Under the pieces are notes generated by a model. That model had not been told where the DNA came from. It saw nothing but the letters and a program-made list of their open reading frames with translations, and did not search any database. A DNA stretch of 64,000 nt. Source: RYN-133 sp963754285 (lineage in GTDB: Bacteria; Actinomycetota; Actinomycetes; Mycobacteriales; Jatrophihabitantaceae). Of the stretch, positions 61,013 through 64,000 are shown piece after piece. The DNA is taken from NCBI GenBank assembly GCA_963754285.1, contig CAVWFN010000008.1, positions 1 to 64,000 on the forward strand, given 5' to 3'. The number at the start of each line of letters is the position of its first letter. Positions within the stretch are counted from its first letter, which is position 1. The position numbers and the translations under genes are program-made.

Positions 61013-62019
61013 CCGATGTACTCGACGCCCCGACCGCGGTCGAGACCGTGACTATGGCCGGCGCGCTCAACCGCGCGCTGGCCGACTCGCTGGCCGCCGA
61101 TCCGTCCGTGCTGGTCTTCGGTGAGGACGTCGGCACGCTCGGTGGCGTCTTCCGCGTCACCGACGGGCTGGCCAAGCGCTTCGGCGACGAGCGGGTGTTC
61201 GACACCCCGCTCGCCGAGGCCGGCATCGTCGGCACGGCGATCGGCATGGCGATGGGCGGGCTGCGTCCGGTCGTCGAGATGCAGTTCGACGCGTTCGCGT
61301 ACCCGGCGTTCGAGCAGGTCACCAGCCACTTGGCGAAGCTGCACAACCGCACGCGCGGCGCGATAAAGCTTCCTGTGGTCATCAGGATTCCTTACGGCGG
61401 CGGCATCGGTGGAGTCGAGCACCACTGCGACTCGTCCGAGGCGTACTACACGCACACACCGGGTCTGCGCGTCGTCACGCCAGGCACTCCGGCCGATGCG
61501 TATCGCCTGCTGCGACAGGCGATTGACTCACCCGACCCGGTCGTGTTCCTCGAACCCAAGCGCCGGTACTGGTCGAAGTCGACCGAGCCGCTCGAGCTCG
61601 ACGGACCGGCGATCGATCGGGCGGCTGTGCGCCGAGCGGGCACTGACGTCACCGTCATCACCTACGGCGGACTCGTTGCGACCGCACTCGAGGCTGCGGA
61701 GGCGGCCAAGGACGAGGGCTACGACCTCGAGGTCGTCGACCTGCGCAGCCTGTCGCCGTTCGACGACGAGACCGTGTGCGAATCGGTGCGCCGCACCGGC
61801 CGCGCGATCGTCGTGCACGAGGCCTCCGGGTTCGGCGGCTACGGCGCCGAGGTCGCCGCGCGGGTGACCGAGCAGTGCTTCCACCATCTCGAGGCGCCGA
61901 TCCTGCGCGTGACCGGGCTCGACATCCCGTACCCGCCGCCGATGCTCGAGGAGCACCACCTGCCCAGCGTCGACCGCATCCTCGACGCCGTCGAGCGGCT
62001 GCAATGGGAAGACCGGTGA
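61009..62019 (+). CDS. bkdB: Branched-chain 2-oxoacid dehydrogenase E1 beta
   Basis: 336 aa. Transketolase-like pyrimidine domain with VFGEDVGTLGGVFRVT, FDTPLAEAGIVGTAIGMAMG and MQFDAFAYPAFEQ, and C-terminal domain with IVVHEASGFGGYGAEVAARV. The ATG overlaps the E1 alpha stop (ATGA). It forms the alpha2-beta2 E1. Confidence 0.93.
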   Translation: MTDVLDAPTAVETVTMAGALNRALADSLAADPSVLVFGEDVGTLGGVFRVTDGLAKRFGDERVFDTPLAEAGIVGTAIGMAMGGLRPVVEMQFDAFAYPAFEQVTSHLAKLHNRTRGAIKLPVVIRIPYGGGIGGVEHHCDSSEAYYTHTPGLRVVTPGTPADAYRLLRQAIDSPDPVVFLEPKRRYWSKSTEPLELDGPAIDRAAVRRAGTDVTVITYGGLVATALEAAEAAKDEGYDLEVVDLRSLSPFDDETVCESVRRTGRAIVVHEASGFGGYGAEVAARVTEQCFHHLEAPILRVTGLDIPYPPPMLEEHHLPSVDRILDAVERLQWEDR

Positions 62020-63222
62020 ACAATCTTCGCGCTACCCGATCTGGGTGAGGGCCTGACCGAGGCGGAGATCGTCGCCTGGCACGTCGGCGTCGGCGACGAG
62101 GTCAAGGTCGACCAGGTCGTCGTCGAGGTCGAGACCGCCAAGGCGTCGGTCGAGGTGCCGATCCCCTATGCCGGCACGGTGTCGGCGCTGCACGGCAAGG
62201 TCGGCGAATCGGTCGCCGTCGGTGCGCCGCTGATCTCGGTCGGTGCTGCTGCCGAGAGTTCCGAGTACAGCGGCAACGTGTTGATCGGCTACGGGACGTC
62301 CGCCGGTCGAGGCCGCCGCTCCCGTCGCAGGTCACCGGCTGTGGCGGCTGAACCCACGATTTCGCATCCTGGCGCCACAACTGGTCGCATCGCCGTGGTG
62401 TCGCCGCTCGTCCGCAAGTTGGCCCGTGACGGGCACCTCGACCTCGCGACGATCACGGGGACGGGTCCGAGCGGGCTGATCATGCGTCGCGATGTCGAGG
62501 GTGCGCTGCAGACACCTCCGCCGGCCGTCGGGCCCGATGTGCAGCGCATCCCGATCCAGGGCGTGCGCAAGGCGATGGCAGACAAGTTGTCGACCTCGCG
62601 CCGCGAGATCCCCGAAGCGACGGTGTGGGTCGACGTCGACGCCACCGACCTGCTCGCTGCGCGCGCTGCGATCAATGCCCGCCGTCCCGAAGAACCGGTG
62701 AGCGTGCTCGCCCTGCTGTCGCGGTTCGTCATCGCCGGCCTGCAGCGTTACCCCGAGTTGAACGGCCGCATCGAGAACGGCGAGCTGGTGCTGCCGCGCG
62801 CGGTCGGGCTCGGGTTCGCCGCCCAGACCGGGCGTGGTCTCGTGGTGCCAGTCGTGCACGACGCGCACGACCTCTCGATGCGTCAGCTCAGCGGCGAACT
62901 CGCCCGGCTGACGAATCAGGCCCGCGACGGGAAGCTGACACCGGCCGAGACGAGCGGCGGCACGTTCACGGTCAACAACTACGGCGTGTTCGGTGTGGAC
63001 GGTTCTGCGGCGATCATCAACCACCCCGAGGTGGCGATCGTGGGCATCGGCCGGATCATCGACCGTCCCTGGGTCGTCGACGGCGAACTGGCGGTGCGCA
63101 AGGTGACCGAGCTGACGCTGGCCTTCGACCACCGGGCCTGTGACGGCGGCACGGCAGGCGGGTTCCTGCGCTTCGTCGCCGACTGCGTCGAGTCGCCGAT
63201 CTCGCTGCTGGCCGACCTCTAA
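62017..63222 (+). CDS. bkdC: 2-oxoacid dehydrogenase E2 (dihydrolipoyl acyltransferase), start frameshifted
   Basis: About 400 aa. The lipoyl domain (EVETAKASVEV, lipoyl-Lys) is followed by an E3/E1-binding domain (SPLVRKLARDGHLDLATI) and the catalytic domain ending LAFDHRACDGGTAGGFL (His/Asp). The expected start GTG at 62017 overlaps the E1 beta stop (GTGA), but its frame leads to a stop within ten codons; the lipoyl domain FALPDLGEGLTEAEIV begins in the next frame at about 62025 with no usable start codon. One extra base in AACAATC would explain this. No E3 gene is in the window. Confidence 0.88.
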
Positions 63223-63253
63223 CGCGATGGCGGCCGTCAGCGGGAGCTGATTG

Positions 63254-63361
63254 CTAGTTCCAGAGCTGGATGGCGAAGACGATCACGCCGAGGCCGGTGG
63301 CGATCAGGGCGAGGCCGAGATCGTGGGCCGGCGTCCGGAACCAGTTCACGAGGTTCGTCAT
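63254..63361 (-). CDS. Small single-helix membrane protein
   Basis: 35 aa: MTNLVNWFRT then a helix (LALIATGLGVIVFAIQ) and LWN. ATG at 63361. No Shine-Dalgarno is apparent, so it may be leaderless. Codon third positions are GC-rich as in real genes. I do not recognise it; it is of the size often missed in annotation. Confidence 0.5.
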   Translation of the reverse strand: MTNLVNWFRTPAHDLGLALIATGLGVIVFAIQLWN

Positions 63362-63383
63362 GGTTCGAGCATACCCTAGTTTG

Positions 63384-63400
63384 TCTAGCGTCGCACTAGA
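63384..63400. promoter_or_regulatory. TCTAG-N7-CTAGA palindrome before the SARP gene
   Basis: Perfect 5-bp arms TCTAG/CTAGA (63384-63388 and 63396-63400), four bases before the SARP start and 23 bases upstream of the small membrane protein. It may be an operator shared by the two divergent genes. Confidence 0.45.
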
Positions 63401-63403
63401 TAA

Positions 63404-64000
63404 ATGCTGTCCCCTTATCGTGTGGACGTGCGCGTCAGCCTGCTCGGTCCGATGGAAGTCGCTGACGCCAACAAGCAGATGACGCTGGGTGGCCCGAAGC
63501 AGCGTTCAGTACTCGCGATGCTCGCCCTTTCGGCGAATCGCGTGGTCGCCAGTGAACGCCTGGTCGCTGGCATCTGGGGTGACGACGCAGGCGAGAAGAA
63601 CCTCGGCACGCTGCAGGTGTACATATCCACGCTGCGGCGCGCCCTGAAGGACGCGACCGGCCTGGTCATCGTGAGCCGCAGGCCGGGCTACCTGCTCGAA
63701 GTCGATCCCGATGTGGTTGACGTGCACCGATTCGACACTCTGGTCACACGCGGTCGTGGCCAACTCGCCGCAGACCGTCCGCAGGACGCGACCGACTCGT
63801 TGCATACAGCGTTGGCACTGTGGCGCGGCCCAGCCCTCGCCGATCTGCGGGACGAACCGTTCGCCGAGCCGGAGGCCGTGCGCCTCGACCAGGCATACCT
63901 CGCGGCTCTCGAAGAACGCGTGGAGTGCGACCTGGCCCTCGGCCGGCACCACCAACTCGTCGGCGAGCTCGAGACACTCGTCGGGGCCAACCCGCTCCGG
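63404..64000 (+). CDS. SARP-family transcriptional activator, 3' end outside the window
   Basis: 199 residues visible, open at the window end. The N-terminal winged-helix DNA-binding domain VSLLGPMEVADANKQ...GGPKQRSVLAMLALS and VYISTLRRALKD is followed by the bacterial transcriptional activation domain (LWRGPALADLRDEPFAE). SARPs activate pathway-specific, often secondary-metabolite, genes. Larger SARPs continue with NB-ARC and TPR domains, which would lie beyond the window. Start ATG 63404; GTG 63422 or 63428 are alternatives. Confidence 0.88.
   Translation, partial: MLSPYRVDVRVSLLGPMEVADANKQMTLGGPKQRSVLAMLALSANRVVASERLVAGIWGDDAGEKNLGTLQVYISTLRRALKDATGLVIVSRRPGYLLEVDPDVVDVHRFDTLVTRGRGQLAADRPQDATDSLHTALALWRGPALADLRDEPFAEPEAVRLDQAYLAALEERVECDLALGRHHQLVGELETLVGANPLR

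Overview
The window is chromosomal DNA from a high-GC actinomycete (Actinomycetota). Supporting signs are the very high GC and third-position GC bias, frequent GTG/TTG starts with 4-base ATGA/GTGA overlaps, an Rv2578c-type radical SAM protein, a SARP-type regulator, a mycobacterial-style LexA box, and a tmRNA tag ending in ALAA. The genus cannot be fixed from the sequence alone. Coding density is high. The only gap over 300 bases between protein genes (38286-38833) holds the tmRNA gene and its terminator.

Layout. 1-1153: edge of an integrated element, with a tyrosine-integrase remnant running into the 3' end of tRNA-Ala(GGC). 1.2-3.2 kb: a frameshifted DHA2-type exporter and the HU protein. 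3.2-8.9 kb: a copper and redox block (MauE-DsbA fusion, Sco1, YcnI, CopC-CopD, zinc-finger anti-sigma) divergent from a SigC-like ECF sigma factor. 8.9-19 kb: thioesterase, secreted S53 peptidase, small membrane proteins, exonuclease III, folA-thyA, sugar porter, a stand-alone EF-Tu domain-2 protein, a LexA-box-controlled radical SAM protein and an APH(6)-type kinase. 18.9-23.2 kb: a receiver/kinase/kinase/receiver signalling cluster with no DNA-binding output. 23.2-27.9 kb: a compact six-gene operon resembling methylamine dehydrogenase maturation (MauE, MauD, unknown, a MauA-like Cys-rich Tat protein fused to a B-lectin domain, MauF-like, arginine deiminase). This is the most unusual locus here.

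28-38.3 kb: exported beta-lactamase-fold/IPT protein, paired acyl-CoA dehydrogenases, several receiver proteins, exported GH15 glucoamylase-type enzyme, PAS-receiver protein, RsbW-like ATPase and a shikimate dehydrogenase. 38.4-38.8 kb: tmRNA. 38.8-42.2 kb: a double-length Lrp regulator divergent from an exporter, and an unknown protein. 42.2-51.3 kb: amidohydrolase, smpB, ftsX, ftsE and prfB, with an ABC-2 exporter and a GGDEF-EAL protein lying between ftsE and prfB. 51.3-55.6 kb: MmcQ, fructosamine-kinase-like protein, LMW phosphatase, DUF1003 and FUSC proteins. 55.6-59.3 kb: a UBP zinc finger / cNMP-sensor kinase / receiver-thioredoxin-reductase module with three apparent frameshifts and a tandem palindromic insertion. 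59.3-63.2 kb: Lrp regulator divergent from a branched-chain 2-oxoacid dehydrogenase operon (E1a, E1b, E2). The window ends inside a SARP-family regulator.

Two features run across the whole window. Palindromic intergenic elements are frequent, including one dispersed 55-bp family whose copy at 7.6 kb is translated as part of a protein. There are also about seven apparent single-base frameshifts in otherwise intact genes. These could be consensus errors or real decay, and reads would be needed to tell which.
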